DNA of 64,000 nt from Komagataeibacter xylinus (GTDB taxonomy: Bacteria; Pseudomonadota; Alphaproteobacteria; Acetobacterales; Acetobacteraceae). Where the stretch lies: NCBI RefSeq assembly GCF_009834365.1, contig NZ_CP041348.1, positions 404,001-468,000 of the forward strand, written 5' to 3'. Position 1 is the first letter of the stretch. Every line of letters starts with the position of its first letter. Under the pieces are notes generated by a model, which saw nothing but the letters and a program-made list of their open reading frames with translations, made no database searches and had not been told where the DNA came from. Shown here piece after piece: positions 16,668 through 28,900 of this stretch. Position numbers and translations under genes: made by a program.

Positions 16668-17381
16668 TCAGGCCACCATCGGGCTGGCGCAGTCATCCGC
16701 CTCACGCTCGAGCGTGACGAGGGTGAACAGCCCTGCGGGGGGCACCGACTGCAGGGTGGCGCGACGCAGGTCAGCAGGGGGCAGCAGGGATTCAATGGCG
16801 AAATCGGGGTGCCAGCCCAGCGAGTGCGAGGCCCGCGCCATGCCGCGCTCGACCGCAAGCCTGACCCCGCCCTCGGCCAGGAAATGGTTGACGAACAGGA
16901 TATGCCCGCCCGGCCTGACCACGCGCTTGAGCTCGGCAAGCAGCGCGCGCGGGTGCGGCACCACCGAGGCCACGAACATGGCCACCGCGATATCGAACGC
17001 GCCATCCTCGAAGCCGGTGGCCTCGGCATCCATTTCCAGCAGGGCATCAACATTGGACAGCTTCATGCGGGCCACGCGCTGGCGGGCGCGCTCGAGCATG
17101 TCGCCTGACAGGTCGATGCCGGTAATGCGCTTGTCGGCCCGGTAATATGGCAGGGCGAGACCTGTGCCCACGCCCACTTCCAGCACCCTGGTACCGGGCA
17201 GCGTGTTCACCGTCTCGACCGCGCGCTTGCGGCCAAAGGTGGAAATGCTGCCAAACAGCGCGTCATACACGCTGGCCCAGCGCCGGTAGGCCGCCTTGAC
17301 CGCGTTTGCATCCATCGCGGAACGGGGAGACGGGATATCCACAACCCTTTCGGCGGCTTCATTGGGCAGGACATCGCTCAT
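16668..17381 (-). CDS. pmtA: Phosphatidylethanolamine N-methyltransferase (Rhodobacter-type PmtA)
   Basis: 237 residues. The SAM-binding motif is RVLEVGVGTGLALPYY, followed by GIDLSGDMLERARQRV and FDIAVAMFVASVVPHP. The N-terminal AAYRRWASVYDALFGSIS and the later HILFVNHFLAEGG are characteristic of the soluble Rhodobacter-type PmtA that converts phosphatidylethanolamine to phosphatidylcholine in three steps. Phosphatidylcholine made this way is known in acetic acid bacteria. A general class I methyltransferase or UbiE is the alternative. I start at 17381, after an AAGGGAG ribosome binding site, not at 17507, where the extra residues are low-quality. Confidence 0.82.
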   Translation of the reverse strand: MSDVLPNEAAERVVDIPSPRSAMDANAVKAAYRRWASVYDALFGSISTFGRKRAVETVNTLPGTRVLEVGVGTGLALPYYRADKRITGIDLSGDMLERARQRVARMKLSNVDALLEMDAEATGFEDGAFDIAVAMFVASVVPHPRALLAELKRVVRPGGHILFVNHFLAEGGVRLAVERGMARASHSLGWHPDFAIESLLPPADLRRATLQSVPPAGLFTLVTLEREADDCASPMVA

Positions 17382-17603
17382 CGGGCTGCTCCCTTGTCGT
17401 GGCCATGGAAAAGGGCATGGCCAGCCCCCTTCCGTGCTGCGTCTGCCATGATCAAATCCGTCCCATCGTGCTGCATTACAATTCCACCTGACCTGCCCAC
17501 GTGCCACACGGCCCGCGCAACTGCCTGTAATCCCTATCCGGTGTCACGCCACAGGGCGCCACAGCCACGACCACCGTGCCTGTCATGAACACCGGTTCAA
17601 TCT

Positions 17604-18611
17604 CTACGCGTTCACGCCGCCTGCGACCAGACGGGATGTGATCGCATCCCATATCAGGCCTGCGGTATTGATGCCGTCAAAACGGTCAATTTCCTGCAGG
17701 CCGGTCGGCGATGTGACATTGATCTCGGTCAACCATTCCCCGATCACGTCAATTCCGACAAAAATCAGCCCCTGCTCGCGCAGCATGGGGCCAATCGCGT
17801 TGCAGATCTCGCGGTCGCGCGCGGTCAGCTCCGCCCTGACCGGCCTGCCGCCCACATGCATGTTCGAGCGGGTCTCGCCCTCGGCGGGGATGCGGTCGAT
17901 CGCACCCACGGGCTGGCCATCAACAAGGATGATGCGCTTGTCGCCCCTGCGCACGGCGGGTTCGTAACGCTGGATCATCAGCGGCTCGCGTGAGCGGGCG
18001 AAGTGCATTTCCAGCAGGGCATTGAGGTTGGGGTCATCCTCACGGATGCGGAATACGCCAGCGCCCCCGTTGCCAAACAGGGGCTTGACGATGATGTCGC
18101 GCCATTTCGCGCGGAATTCCAGTATCGCCTTCACATCCCATGTCACCAGCGTGGGGGGCATGAGATCGGGGTAATGCGTGACCAAGATCTTCTCGGGCGC
18201 GTTGCGCACGGCGGCGGGGTTGTTCACCACCAGCGCGCGGTCGGGGCCGATGCCGTGGATGTGCTCGAGAATATGGGTAGCGGTAATGTAGGCCATGTCG
18301 AATGGCGGGTCCTGACGCATCAGGATCACGTCCATGCCTGCAAGGTCGATCACCTGCTCGGGGCCGAAAGTGGCGTGATCGCCCGCCCTGCGCTGCACCG
18401 TAACCGGGCGGGCGCGCGCGCTCACGCGGTCCGTGCGGTGGCCCTGCGGGCTGGCGCGCCCCTCGCTCAGGCTCAGCGCCTCGACCTGATAGACAAACAG
18501 TTCATACCCCCTGGCCTGCGCCTCGAGCATCATGGCAAATGTCGAATCACCATTGATGTCGATGGCACCAAGCGGGTCCATCTGGACGGCAACCTTCAGG
18601 GGGCGTGACAT
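17604..18611 (-). CDS. gshB: Glutathione synthetase
   Basis: 335 residues, ATP-grasp fold. It joins glycine to gamma-glutamylcysteine. Diagnostic segments are [49 protein letters not shown] (ATP-binding glycine-rich loop) and the C-terminal [18 protein letters not shown]. The ATG at 18611 begins the conserved strand [20 protein letters not shown]. The glyoxalase gene at 51872 is a likely user of glutathione. The 222 bases between it and pmtA show no further gene. Confidence 0.96.
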   Translation of the reverse strand: MSRPLKVAVQMDPLGAIDINGDSTFAMMLEAQARGYELFVYQVEALSLSEGRASPQGHRTDRVSARARPVTVQRRAGDHATFGPEQVIDLAGMDVILMRQDPPFDMAYITATHILEHIHGIGPDRALVVNNPAAVRNAPEKILVTHYPDLMPPTLVTWDVKAILEFRAKWRDIIVKPLFGNGGAGVFRIREDDPNLNALLEMHFARSREPLMIQRYEPAVRRGDKRIILVDGQPVGAIDRIPAEGETRSNMHVGGRPVRAELTARDREICNAIGPMLREQGLIFVGIDVIGEWLTEINVTSPTGLQEIDRFDGINTAGLIWDAITSRLVAGGVNA

Positions 18612-18723
18612 AGGATCAGTTTCTCCGCGCGGAACAGGTCCGGTTCGAGCCGATGGTTACAAAAGGCAACCACCGGCAGCCAAATGTCATAATATGCCTT
18701 CCGCCCCACGGCCAGCCCCCCTT

Positions 18724-19247
<524 letters not shown>

Positions 19248-19254
<7 letters not shown>

Positions 19255-20141
19255 CGCGCCACCGTCATGCGGATATGCCCTTCCATCTTCTGGCCCGGCG
19301 CGAGCACGCGCACGCCGCTATCGGCAATGGCCATGCGGTTGAAGCCATCATTCATGTTGCTGACCGGCTCCAGCCCGATATAGGGCTGGCCGGGCGGCGT
19401 AAACAGCACGAGATGACGCAGTTCGGGGCTGCCCTCGAGCGTGAGGGCATAGCCCTCGCGCGGCCAGCGCAGGAAGGCGCTGCCCGACCAGCCGGCGTAG
19501 CAGTTGTCAATGGCCGCCTCCCCCACGTCGCGCATATGGGCAAACGACCACTGCCCCTCCGCCGGAATGCGCAGGAGCGGCAGGTGATCGGGCGCGCTGG
19601 TCCACACGCTACTGGCCGCAAACCCGACCCTGAGCCCGGCATGGCGGGGAAAATACGGATGAAACCCCATGCCCACGGGCTGGCTGCGGGTATCTGTGTT
19701 CTCGATCAGGATGCCAATCGAAAGACCGGCCTCGCGCAGGTCGTAGCGCAGCTGGGCGCGGTAGCTGAACGGCCATTCCCCCGCGCGCGGGCCAAGGGGG
19801 GCGTAGTCGAGCGAGAGGGTGGTGCTGCTGTCCGACAGCATGGCGATTCGCCACCGGTGCTGCCAGCCATTGCCGTGAATGGCGCAGTTCTCGCCGCCAA
19901 AATTGGGGGTGAGGTGATAATCCACCCCTTCGAAGCGGAACTGGTCGCCCGCCACCCGGTTGGAAAACGGCACGAGCGGATACCCCGCCACGGCGCGCCC
20001 GTGCTGCGCCAGAAGATGGGGGTCGGCCACCGGGCGCAGGAAATCCATCGTGCCGCTGCGCCAGAAGGCGATGCTGCCGCCCATGTCGGGCAGCAGGCCG
20101 AGACGGGCCGCCCCCGCCTGGAGTTCCAGGGTTGCCGACAT
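19248..20141 (-). CDS. Aldose 1-epimerase family protein
   Basis: 297 residues of the galactose mutarotase superfamily. It has GLLPDMGGSIAFWRSGTMD near the N-terminus and the catalytic histidine regions NCAIHGNGWQHRWRI and GMGFHPYFPRH. Catalytic Glu is expected near the C-terminus (around GQPYIGLEPVSNMNDGFNRM). It interconverts sugar anomers, but the exact sugar is unknown, since the family also includes YeaD-like hexose-6-phosphate mutarotases. I take MSATLELQ at 20141 as start because the open frame upstream runs antisense-like into uvrB; an ATG at 20174 is possible. It lies between uvrB and greB with tight spacing. Confidence 0.83.
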
Positions 20142-20178
20142 CTCGCGTTCATGCTGGCCCGCGCATGGCGGCATGGCC

Positions 20179-22422
20179 TTATCGCCCACGGCGCTTTCCC
20201 CTTCCCTTCGCCTGCTGCGGATCATAGCCGCCGCCACCGGGCCCGAGTGGCACGGGGCCACGGTTGCGCCGGGCGATGGCCTTGGGGCTCGTGCCCGGCA
20301 TGCCAGCGCTTGATTGTGGCAGCGGTGGTGGCTCCATGCCCAGTTCGAGGGCTTCGAGCCTGCGGATTTCATCGCGCAGGCGGGCGGCGGTCTCGAATTC
20401 CAGCTCCGCCGAGGCTTCACGCATCTTCTTTTCCAGATCGGCGATGGCGGCCTTGTAATCCTTGCCCACCATCTCCTGCACGCTGCCATCCGCCGTGGGT
20501 GCTACCGTGACATAATCCTGCTCGAACACCGAGGAGATGGCCTCACCGATATGCTTGCGCACCGATTGCGGGGTGATGCCGTGCTCCTCGTTCCACAGGC
20601 TCTGCTTTTCGCGCCGCCGCGCGGTCTCCTCAATGGCGTAGGCCAGGCTGTCGGTCATCTTGTCGGCATAGAGCAGCACGCGGCCATCAACGTTACGCGC
20701 GGCACGGCCAATGGTCTGGATGAGCGAGGTACGCGAGCGCAGGAAGCCTTCCTTGTCAGCATCAAGAATGGCGACGAGCGAGCATTCGGGAATGTCCAGC
20801 CCCTCACGCAGAAGGTTGATGCCGATCAGCACATCGAACGCGCCAAGCCGCAGGTCGCGGATGATCTCGATGCGCTCAAGCGTATCCACATCCGAATGCA
20901 GGTAGCGCACGCGGATGCCCGCCTCGTTCATGTATTCGGTCAGGTCCTCGGCCATGCGCTTGGTCAGGGTCGTGACCAGCACGCGCCCGCCATCGGCAAT
21001 GGTGAGGCGGCATTCGGCCAGCAGGTCGTCTACCTGATGCTCGACCGGGCGGACGATAGTGATCGGGTCGATCAGCCCGGTGGGGCGGATGACCTGCTCG
21101 GCAAACACGCCCTCGGTGCGGCGCATCTCCCACGGGCCGGGGGTGGCGCTGACAAACAGGCTCTGCGGGCGGAATTTGTCCCATTCCGCAAAGGTGAGCG
21201 GGCGGTTGTCGAGGCATGAGGGCAGGCGGAAGCCGAATTCGGCCAGCACGGATTTACGCGCGTGATCCCCCCGCTCCATGCCGCCAATCTGCGGCACGGT
21301 CACGTGGCTTTCATCCACGATCAGCAGCGCATCCTCGGGCAGGTATTCAAACAAAGTGGGCGGCGGCTCGCCCGGCGCGCGGCCTGACAGGTAGCGTGAA
21401 TAGTTCTCGATGCCCTTGCACACGCCGGTGGTCTCGATCATCTCGAGGTCGAACGTGGTGCGCTGCTGCAGGCGCTCGGCCTCGAGCAGCTTGCCTTCGG
21501 CCGTAAACGTGGCCAGCGTGTCGCGCAGTTCCTGCTTTATGCCGGTCATGGCCTGCGTGAGCGTAGGGCGCGGGGTGACGTAATGGCTGTTGGCGTAAAT
21601 GCTGATGGATTCGAGGTCGCTGGTCTTCTCGCCGGTCAACGGATCGAATTCGCTGATCTCGTCAATCTCGTCACCAAACAGGCTGATGCGCCAGGCGCGG
21701 TCCTCGTTCTGCACGGGAAAGACATCAATCGTCTCGCCGCGCACGCGGAAGGTGCCGCGCTGGAAGGCGGCGTCGTTGCGGCGGTACTGCAATTCAACAA
21801 GTGCCTTGATCAGCTTGTCACGCGCGATCTCGCCACCAACCTCGAGCTTGACCACCATGCGCGAATAGGTCTCGACCGAGCCGATACCGTAAATGCACGA
21901 GACCGAGGCCACGATGATGACATCATTGCGCTCGAGCAGCGCCTGCGTTGCGGCATGGCGCATGCGGTCGATCTGCTCGTTGATCTGGCTGTCTTTTTCG
22001 ATATACGTGTCCGACCGTGGCACATAGGCCTCGGGCTGGTAGTAATCATAGTAGCTGACAAAATACTCGACCGCATTTTCCGGGAAGAACTGCTTCATCT
22101 CGGCATAAAGCTGGGCGGCGAGTGTCTTGTTGGGCGCGAGCACGAGGGTGGGCTTCTGCGTGGCCTCGATGATCTTGGCCATGGTGAAGGTCTTGCCCGA
22201 CCCCGTAACGCCCAGCAGCACCTGGTCGCGCTCGCCCGCCTCCACGCCTGCCACCAGCTCGGCAATGGCCGTAGGCTGGTCGCCTGCGGGCTCATAAGGC
22301 GAATGAACCCTGAATTTGTTGACCTTGGGCTTGGCTGCCTGCCGCTCGGGCTGGAAGGTGACCGGCATGTCGGCGGGGTCGATATCGGTCGTTTTCTTCT
22401 TTTTGCGTGATGCTGTTGCCAT
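20179..22422 (-). CDS. uvrB: UvrABC system protein B
   Basis: 747 residues. Helicase motifs are intact: [15 protein letters not shown] (Walker A), the damage-probing beta-hairpin [20 protein letters not shown], and [32 protein letters not shown] and [17 protein letters not shown] lie in the second RecA domain. The UVR motif at the C-terminus ([19 protein letters not shown]) contacts UvrC. UvrB verifies damage and holds the pre-incision complex in nucleotide excision repair. The 50-residue tail after the UVR motif is Gly/Pro/Arg-rich and probably disordered. Confidence 0.98.
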   Translation of the reverse strand: MATASRKKKKTTDIDPADMPVTFQPERQAAKPKVNKFRVHSPYEPAGDQPTAIAELVAGVEAGERDQVLLGVTGSGKTFTMAKIIEATQKPTLVLAPNKTLAAQLYAEMKQFFPENAVEYFVSYYDYYQPEAYVPRSDTYIEKDSQINEQIDRMRHAATQALLERNDVIIVASVSCIYGIGSVETYSRMVVKLEVGGEIARDKLIKALVELQYRRNDAAFQRGTFRVRGETIDVFPVQNEDRAWRISLFGDEIDEISEFDPLTGEKTSDLESISIYANSHYVTPRPTLTQAMTGIKQELRDTLATFTAEGKLLEAERLQQRTTFDLEMIETTGVCKGIENYSRYLSGRAPGEPPPTLFEYLPEDALLIVDESHVTVPQIGGMERGDHARKSVLAEFGFRLPSCLDNRPLTFAEWDKFRPQSLFVSATPGPWEMRRTEGVFAEQVIRPTGLIDPITIVRPVEHQVDDLLAECRLTIADGGRVLVTTLTKRMAEDLTEYMNEAGIRVRYLHSDVDTLERIEIIRDLRLGAFDVLIGINLLREGLDIPECSLVAILDADKEGFLRSRTSLIQTIGRAARNVDGRVLLYADKMTDSLAYAIEETARRREKQSLWNEEHGITPQSVRKHIGEAISSVFEQDYVTVAPTADGSVQEMVGKDYKAAIADLEKKMREASAELEFETAARLRDEIRRLEALELGMEPPPLPQSSAGMPGTSPKAIARRNRGPVPLGPGGGGYDPQQAKGRGKRRGR

Positions 22423-22491
22423 GGCTACACCAAGTGGGGCGTCACCGGCCCTGCCGCAAGGGCCACGACCGGCTGCTTCCCGCCGCCCCCT

Positions 22492-23883
22492 TTAATGCTG
22501 CGCGCCAAGCGGTGGCGGCACGCGGGCCGCGCGCATGGCCTCGGCCTGCCGGGTGGCAAGGGCCGCCTCGCTGAAGTCGCCTGCAAGTTCCTGAAACAGT
22601 GCATGCCAGTTCACCTTGGCCTTCAGCCGCAGGAACACGCTGCCCAGCCCCACGGCGGAGCGGTCAACCAGCACGAATTCACGCGGGGGCTGCACGCCAC
22701 CGGTGCGCTTGAGGCCGTTATAGACCTTTTCGGCCACGGCGCGGCCATATTGCGGGTCGTTATCTTCCTGGATGAAGCGTTCGCGGTCATCGAGCAGCGG
22801 ACCGTAGATGAAGCGCGCCCAGTCGTTGAGTACCCGCACCGTATCGCGTGACAGGTTGGCAAAGCCCCATGCCTCATAAGCCTGCATGGCCAGATCTTCA
22901 TCATCCGTCTCGATCGCCTTGTGCAGGTCGATGATGCCCTGCACGAAACGCGGGCGGAAAATGCGGATGGCGCCAAAGTCGAGCAGGTTGATGCCGTAAT
23001 CATCGCGCACGGTGAAGTTGCCCATATGCGGGTCGCCATGGATCACGCCATAGCGGTACAGCGGCGCATACCACGCGCGGAACAGCGCACGCGCCATGCT
23101 GTTGCGCTGCTCTTGCGTGGGGTTGGCGTCCAGCACCTTCTGCATGCTCTGGCCATTGACCCATTCCATGGTCAGCAGGCGGCTGGTGCACAGGCTGTCG
23201 ATGGGTTCGGGAATGGTCACGTCGGGCCAGTCCGCCATCATGATGCGGTACAGCCGCATGTTGGCGGCCTCGCGCTGGTAGTCGAGTTCCTCATACAGGC
23301 GGTCCTGCAGTTCCTCGAGCACATCATCCTGGCAGATGGTGCTGTCGAGGCGGTAGAACAGGCCCACGGCCATGCGAAACTGACGCAGGTCGGATTCAAC
23401 CGTCGATTTCATATCGGGGTACTGCAGCTTGCACGCCACCTGCCGCCCGTCGGGCAGCACCGCGCGGTGCACCTGCCCCAGGCTTGCCGCCGCCGAGGCC
23501 GTGCGGTCGAACGAGCGGAAGTTGCGCTCCCAGTTCGGGCCGAGTTCGGCGGCCATGCGGCGGCGCACGAAGGTCCAGCCCATGGGCGGCGCATTGGCCT
23601 GGAGCTGGGCCAGTTCCTTGGCATATTCCTCAGGCAGGGCGCCGGGAATGGTAGAGAGCAGTTGCGCGCCCTTCATCAACGGCCCCTTGAGGCCGCCGAG
23701 CACGCTTTTCAGGTCCTCGGCATGCACATTCTGATTGGAGCGGAAGCCCATCTTGTGCCCGGCAATGCGCGCGGCAATGCCGCCCACCGTGCCCGAGGTG
23801 CGCACCATGCGGCGGAATTCACCAAACAGGCCGGTATTATCGAGATTCCGTTCATCCGCCACGTCAGACACGCTCCAGTTCAT
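22492..23883 (-). CDS. ABC1/UbiB-family atypical kinase (AarF-like)
   Basis: 463 residues. Features of the ABC1 fold are the KxGQ-like region PLMKGAQLLSTIPGALPEEY, the Ala-rich nucleotide loop ASAAASLGQVH and the lysine VACKLQYPDM. EELDYQREAANMRLYR, the catalytic VIHGDPHMGNF and the metal-binding LLDFGAIR also fit. UbiB-type members help ubiquinone biosynthesis by an ATPase activity, and others regulate quinone or lipid metabolism. This is a paralogue type common in alphaproteobacteria, and I cannot say that it is UbiB itself. No C-terminal membrane helices are evident. The start overlaps the pepF stop by 20 bases. Confidence 0.85.
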   Translation of the reverse strand: MNWSVSDVADERNLDNTGLFGEFRRMVRTSGTVGGIAARIAGHKMGFRSNQNVHAEDLKSVLGGLKGPLMKGAQLLSTIPGALPEEYAKELAQLQANAPPMGWTFVRRRMAAELGPNWERNFRSFDRTASAAASLGQVHRAVLPDGRQVACKLQYPDMKSTVESDLRQFRMAVGLFYRLDSTICQDDVLEELQDRLYEELDYQREAANMRLYRIMMADWPDVTIPEPIDSLCTSRLLTMEWVNGQSMQKVLDANPTQEQRNSMARALFRAWYAPLYRYGVIHGDPHMGNFTVRDDYGINLLDFGAIRIFRPRFVQGIIDLHKAIETDDEDLAMQAYEAWGFANLSRDTVRVLNDWARFIYGPLLDDRERFIQEDNDPQYGRAVAEKVYNGLKRTGGVQPPREFVLVDRSAVGLGSVFLRLKAKVNWHALFQELAGDFSEAALATRQAEAMRAARVPPPLGAQH

Positions 23884-25717
23884 CTATAAATCCGGCGATC
23901 ACATCCAGCCCCTTCTGCCAGAACCCCGGATCGGCCGCATCCAGCCCGAAGGGGGCCAGAAGCTCGCGGTGCCGCAGGGTTCCACCAGCCTTGAGCATAT
24001 CGAGATACTTGTCCTGAAAACCAGGGTACCCGGACCGGAATACCCCGTATAGCGCGTTTACCAGGCAATCGCCAAAGGCATAGGCGTACACATAGAATGG
24101 TGAATGGATGAAATGCGGAACATATGTCCAGTACACATCATAATCTGGCGTGAAGTTGAAAGCCGGGCCAAGACTCTCGGCCTGTGTCTGGCGCCAGATC
24201 TCGCCAATGCGCGCGGGTAGCAGTTCGCCCTTGCGGCGTTCCTCATGCACCAGTGTCTCGAAGCGGTAGAACGCGATCTGGCGCACCACGGTGTTGAGCA
24301 TGTCCTCCACCTTGGCGGCCAGCATCAGCCTGCGGCGGGCCGGGTCGGTCTGGGCATCGAGCAGGGCGCGGAAGGTCAGCATCTCGCCAAACACGCTGGC
24401 GGTCTCGGCCAGCGTGAGCGGCGTGCTGGACATGAGGTAGCCCTGCCTGCCAGCCAGCACCTGATGCACGCCGTGGCCGAGTTCATGCGCCAGCGTCATC
24501 ACATCACGCGTGCGGCCGCGATAGTTGAGCAGCAGGTAGGGGTGGACCGACGGCACGGTGGGGTGGGCAAACGCGCCTGAGGCCTTGCCGGGCACGGGGG
24601 GCGCATCGATCCAGGCGTGATCGAAAAACTGTTTCGCCACTTCCCCCATGCGCGGGTCGAAGCCTTCATAGGCGCCCAGCACCTGTTTCGTGGCATCCGC
24701 CCACGGAATCAGCGGTTCATCCTGCGTGGTCAGGGGGGCGTTGCGGTCCCAGTATTCCAGCTTTTCAAGGCCAAGCCATTTGGCCTTGAGCGCGTAATAG
24801 CGGTGCGACAGGCGGGGATAGGCCTCGGTCACGGCCTGCACCAGCGCGTCCACCACTTCATCTTCCACCATATTGGCGCAGTTGCGCGCCGAGGTGGGGC
24901 GCGGGTAGTGGCGCAGCCCGTCCATGATGGCCTTGTCCTTGGCCAGCGTGTTGGTAATGAGCGAGAACAGCTTCACGTTGCGGCCCAGCTCATCGCCAAT
25001 GGCGCCCGCTGCCGCCGCACGCTGCCTGCGGTCAGGGCTGGACATGGTGTCCAGCGCATTGCCCAGCGTAACCTGCTCGCCGCCTACGCGCACGCGCAGG
25101 CCTGCCATCGTCTCATCAAACAGACGGTTCCACGCCGCAGCCCCCGTGACCGATTTTTCGTGCAGGACCGCCTCGACCTCATCGGAAAGCTGATAGGGGC
25201 GGAACACCCGCAAATCACGTAGGAAAGGTGCCCAGTGCGCCAGCGCCGGGTCGCTCATCTGGGCGGCCAGCGCCGCGTCATCAATGCGGTTGATCTCGAG
25301 CGTGAAAAACAGAAGATGCGTTGAAATGGTGGTCAGCCGCTCATTGATCGACTGTGCAAACCGCGCCACGCCGGAATCCGACGTATTGGCCGCGAACAGA
25401 AGCTGGGCGTATGACCCTGCCCGGCCCAGCACCTCGTCAATGCGCTGGTATTCGGCAATGGCCTGTGCCAGTTCCGCTCCCGGCAGGCTGGCCAGCCTGC
25501 CCTGCCATGCGTTGCTGAAGGCCTGCGCATCGGCCTCGGCCTGATCAAGATCGGTGGCAAGCGCGGGGGCATCCGGCCCGACATACAGGTCCGACAGGTC
25601 CCACCGCGGCAGGCCGGCAAGGCCGGTTGTGGTTGCGGGAGCCGGGGCATCGGCGCTGCGCGGGGCAGACAGGGAGGCGGGAAAATTCGCTTTGAACATA
25701 GATCGGGCACCAACCAT
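23864..25717 (-). CDS. pepF: Oligoendopeptidase F (M3 family)
   Basis: 617 residues. The zinc site is HELGHGVHQVLAG, within VMTLAHELGHGVHQ, typical of M3B oligoendopeptidase F. The N-terminal PRWDLSDLYVGPDAPAL is also typical. The enzyme cleaves short peptides in the cytoplasm. A start at 25699 (MFKANFP) is equally possible, since neither ATG has a clear ribosome binding site. The ABC1 gene follows with a 20-base overlap, so the two are co-transcribed. Confidence 0.94.
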   Translation of the reverse strand: MVGARSMFKANFPASLSAPRSADAPAPATTTGLAGLPRWDLSDLYVGPDAPALATDLDQAEADAQAFSNAWQGRLASLPGAELAQAIAEYQRIDEVLGRAGSYAQLLFAANTSDSGVARFAQSINERLTTISTHLLFFTLEINRIDDAALAAQMSDPALAHWAPFLRDLRVFRPYQLSDEVEAVLHEKSVTGAAAWNRLFDETMAGLRVRVGGEQVTLGNALDTMSSPDRRQRAAAAGAIGDELGRNVKLFSLITNTLAKDKAIMDGLRHYPRPTSARNCANMVEDEVVDALVQAVTEAYPRLSHRYYALKAKWLGLEKLEYWDRNAPLTTQDEPLIPWADATKQVLGAYEGFDPRMGEVAKQFFDHAWIDAPPVPGKASGAFAHPTVPSVHPYLLLNYRGRTRDVMTLAHELGHGVHQVLAGRQGYLMSSTPLTLAETASVFGEMLTFRALLDAQTDPARRRLMLAAKVEDMLNTVVRQIAFYRFETLVHEERRKGELLPARIGEIWRQTQAESLGPAFNFTPDYDVYWTYVPHFIHSPFYVYAYAFGDCLVNALYGVFRSGYPGFQDKYLDMLKAGGTLRHRELLAPFGLDAADPGFWQKGLDVIAGFIDELERV

Positions 25718-25831
25718 CAGATCGGGCGAAGCCTGCGCACCAACGCCGACCCCGCGATTCCATGATGTGAATCTAGTGCGTCATGCCCCGCTAGGCGACC
25801 CCACCGCCCGATATTATGCCCACAACGCAGA

Positions 25832-25859
25832 CGGGGCCGGACATTGCTGCCCGGCCCCG
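25832..25859. other. GC-rich hairpin between gltB and pepF
   Basis: CGGGGCCGG and CCGGCCCCG form a perfect nine-pair stem with a ten-base loop. It follows repeat copy 4 downstream of gltB on the - strand. The T-run (CCGTTTTC) is on the + side, so its use as a gltB terminator is uncertain. Confidence 0.45.
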
Positions 25860-25864
25860 CCGTT

Positions 25865-25902
25865 TTCTGAAGCTTTTTGAAAAATGCTTCCCCAAAAGCT
25901 TC
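25865..25902 (+). repeat. Dispersed intergenic repeat, copy 4 (right module)
   Basis: TTCTGAAGCTTTTTGAAAAA then TGCTTCCCCAAAAGCTT matches the right module of the repeat. It lies seven bases beyond the gltB stop codon and could form a hairpin at the gltB 3' end. Confidence 0.75.
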
Positions 25903-25908
25903 GTTTGC

Positions 25909-28900
25909 TTACGCGCCTACCGCCAGTGCGGGGGCCTCGAAGCCGATGACCCTGGCATATTCCTTGGGCACCACATGCCAGAAGCGCGGCAGCGTCTTCT
26001 CCCAGTTATGCAGCAGCAGTTCGGCATAGCGACTGCCGGTCTCACGTGCATGGGTCTCGACCTGCTCACGCAGCACGGCCTCCCATTTGGGATCCTGCAC
26101 GCGGCACCACATGACCGTATCGGGGTTCACGCGCTCGGCAAACGTGCCGCTGGCGTCATATACAAAGGCCATGCCGCCAGTGAAGCCCGCGCCGAAATTG
26201 TCGCCAATCTCGCCAAGGATCACCACCGTGCCGCCGGTCATGTATTCACACCCGTTCGACCCACAGCCTTCGACCACCCCGATAGCGCCCGAGTTGCGCA
26301 CGGCAAAGCGCTCGCCCGCCTGCCCTGCCGCATACAGCGCGCCTGCGGTTGCGCCATACAGCACCGTGTTGCCCACGATCGCGTTCTCGTTCGACACGAG
26401 GCTTGAGGAAGGCGAAGGCCGCACCACGATGGTCGCGCCCGAGAGCCCCTTGCCCACGTAGTCGTTCGCATCACCGAGCACCTCAAGCTTGAGGCCCTGC
26501 ACCGCAAACGCGCCAAGCGACTGCCCTGCCGAGCCACGCAGCCGTGCCGTAAGATGGCCCGGTGCAAGCTTGGTCATGCCGAACTGGCGCACGATGAGCG
26601 AGGAGATGCGCGTGCCGATGGCGCGATGCGTGTTCTGCACGTTGTACTGCAGTTGCATCTTCTCGCCATGGTCGAACAGCGGGCGCGCATCGGCAATCAT
26701 CTGCGCGTCCAGCGTCTCGGGCACTTCGTTACGCCCCTCACGCGTGCAGTAGCGGCCATAGGGGCCGGGATCGGCCTGCGCCAGCAGCGAGTTGAGGTCG
26801 AGGTCATCGAGGTAGTCCGCCCCGCGCAGCACCTGATGCAGCAGGTCGGTGCGGCCGATAATCTCGTTGAGCGTGGAGAAGCCCAGCGATGCCAGGATGT
26901 TGCGCACGTCCTCGGCGATGAAGGAGAACAGGTTGATAACCTTCTCCGGCGTGCCCTCGAACTTCCTGCGCAGTTCCTCGTCCTGCACGCACACGCCCAC
27001 GGGACAGGTGTTGGAGTGGCACTGCCGCACCATGATGCAGCCCATGGCCACAAGGCTGGCCGTGCCGATGCCGAACTCTTCCGCGCCCAGCATGGCGGCG
27101 ATCACCACGTCGCGCCCGGTTTTAAGCCCGCCATCGGTGCGCAGCTTCACGCGGTGGCGCAGGCGGTTGAGCATCAGCACCTGATGCGCCTCCGCCAGCC
27201 CCAGCTCCCACGGCATGCCCGCGTATTTGACCGAGGATTGCGGGCTCGCCCCCGTGCCGCCGGAATGGCCCGAGATCAGGATTGCATCCGCCTTGGCCTT
27301 GGCCACACCGGCCGCAATCGTGCCGATGCCCGAGCGTGCGACCAGCTTCACGGTCACGGTGGCATCGGGGTTGATCTGCTTGAGGTCGTAGATGAGCTGC
27401 GCCAGATCCTCAATGGAATAGATATCGTGGTGCGGCGGCGGCGAGATCAGCGTCACGCCCTCGGTCGCATGGCGCAGCCTGGCAATCAGGCCGGTCACCT
27501 TGAAGCCGGGAAGCTGCCCGCCCTCGCCAGGCTTGGCGCCCTGCGCCATCTTGATCTCGATCTCGCGGCAGTCATTGAGGTACTGCGCGGTCACGCCAAA
27601 GCGGCCCGAGGCGATCTGCTTGATGGCAGACGACGCATTATCCCCATTGGGGCGCGGCTTCGCGCGTGCCGGGTCTTCTCCACCCTCGCCCGAATCGGAC
27701 TTGGCGCCGATGCGGTTCATGGCGATGGACAGTGTTTCATGCGCCTCGGGGCTGAGTGCGCCGAGCGAGATGCCCGGTGCAATCAGGCGCTTGCGCAGTT
27801 CGGTGATGCTCTCGACCGATTCCACCGGGATGGGCGTGCGCCCGCCACGGAAGTCGAGCAGGTCGCGCAATGCCACCGGCGGCTGGCGGCGCACCGCATC
27901 GGCATAACGCTGGTAGATGGAGAAGCTGCCGGTGCCCACCGCCGTTTGCAGCATGTGGATCAGGTTGCCATCAAAGGCATGCACCTCCCCGCTGCGGCGC
28001 AGCTTGTAGCGCCCACCAACGGAAAGCGTTTCCACCTGCCTGTTCCACGCCTTGTGGTGGAAGCTGAGCACATTGCGCGCAATACCGGTCAGGCCGATGC
28101 CCGAGATGCGCGAGGGCATACCGGGGAAGAACTCCGCCGTCAGCGCGCGTGACAGCCCGATGGCCTCGAAATTGTAGCCGCCACGATACGACGCCACGAT
28201 GGAGATCCCCATCTTGGACATGATCTTGAGCAGGCCCTTGTTGACCGCCTTGCGGTAGCGCTCCACCGACTCGCTCAGCGAAAGCTGGCCGAACAGGCCG
28301 CGACGGTGGCGGTCGGCAATGCTTTCCTGCGCCAGGTACGGATTGACCGTGGTGGCGCCCACGCCGATGGTCACCGCAATGGCATGCACATCGAGCGCGC
28401 CGGCCGAGCGCACGTTGAGCGAGGTGAACGTGCGCAGCGACTGACGCACCAGATGCGTATGCACCGCCGCCGTGGCGAGGATCATGGGGATATACGCCCG
28501 CTCGCTGGACTGGTGCTCATCGGTCAGGAACACATGGGTGCAGCCCTGGCGCACGCGGTCCTCGGCCTCGGCGCGGATGCGCGCGATGGCGGCGCGCAGC
28601 CCGGCCTCGCCCTCGGCGGCGGGGAAGGTGCAGTCGATGATGCAGGCATTCTTGCCACAGAATTCGACCAGCGCCTGAAACTCACCCGTGGTCAGCACCG
28701 GAGAGGGAAGCTGGAGCAGGTCGCACTGGCTCTCGTTTTCCTCAAGGATGTTGCCAAGGTTGCCAAGGCGGGTCACGAGGCTCATCACCCGCGTCTCGCG
28801 CAGGCTGTCGATGGGCGGGTTGGTGACCTGGCTGAACGCCTGGCGGAAGTAATGCGCCAGACCCCGGTAGCGGGTGGAAAGCACGGCAAGCGGCGTGTCA

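Noticed and set aside
22492..23883. Loss of the KxGQ motif in the ABC1 kinase (KGAQ instead)
   Set aside because: A related K-x-A-Q form is, to my knowledge, usual in this alphaproteobacterial subgroup, and the other kinase motifs are intact.
26554..28152. 532-codon open frame on the + strand
   Set aside because: Antisense shadow of gltB.
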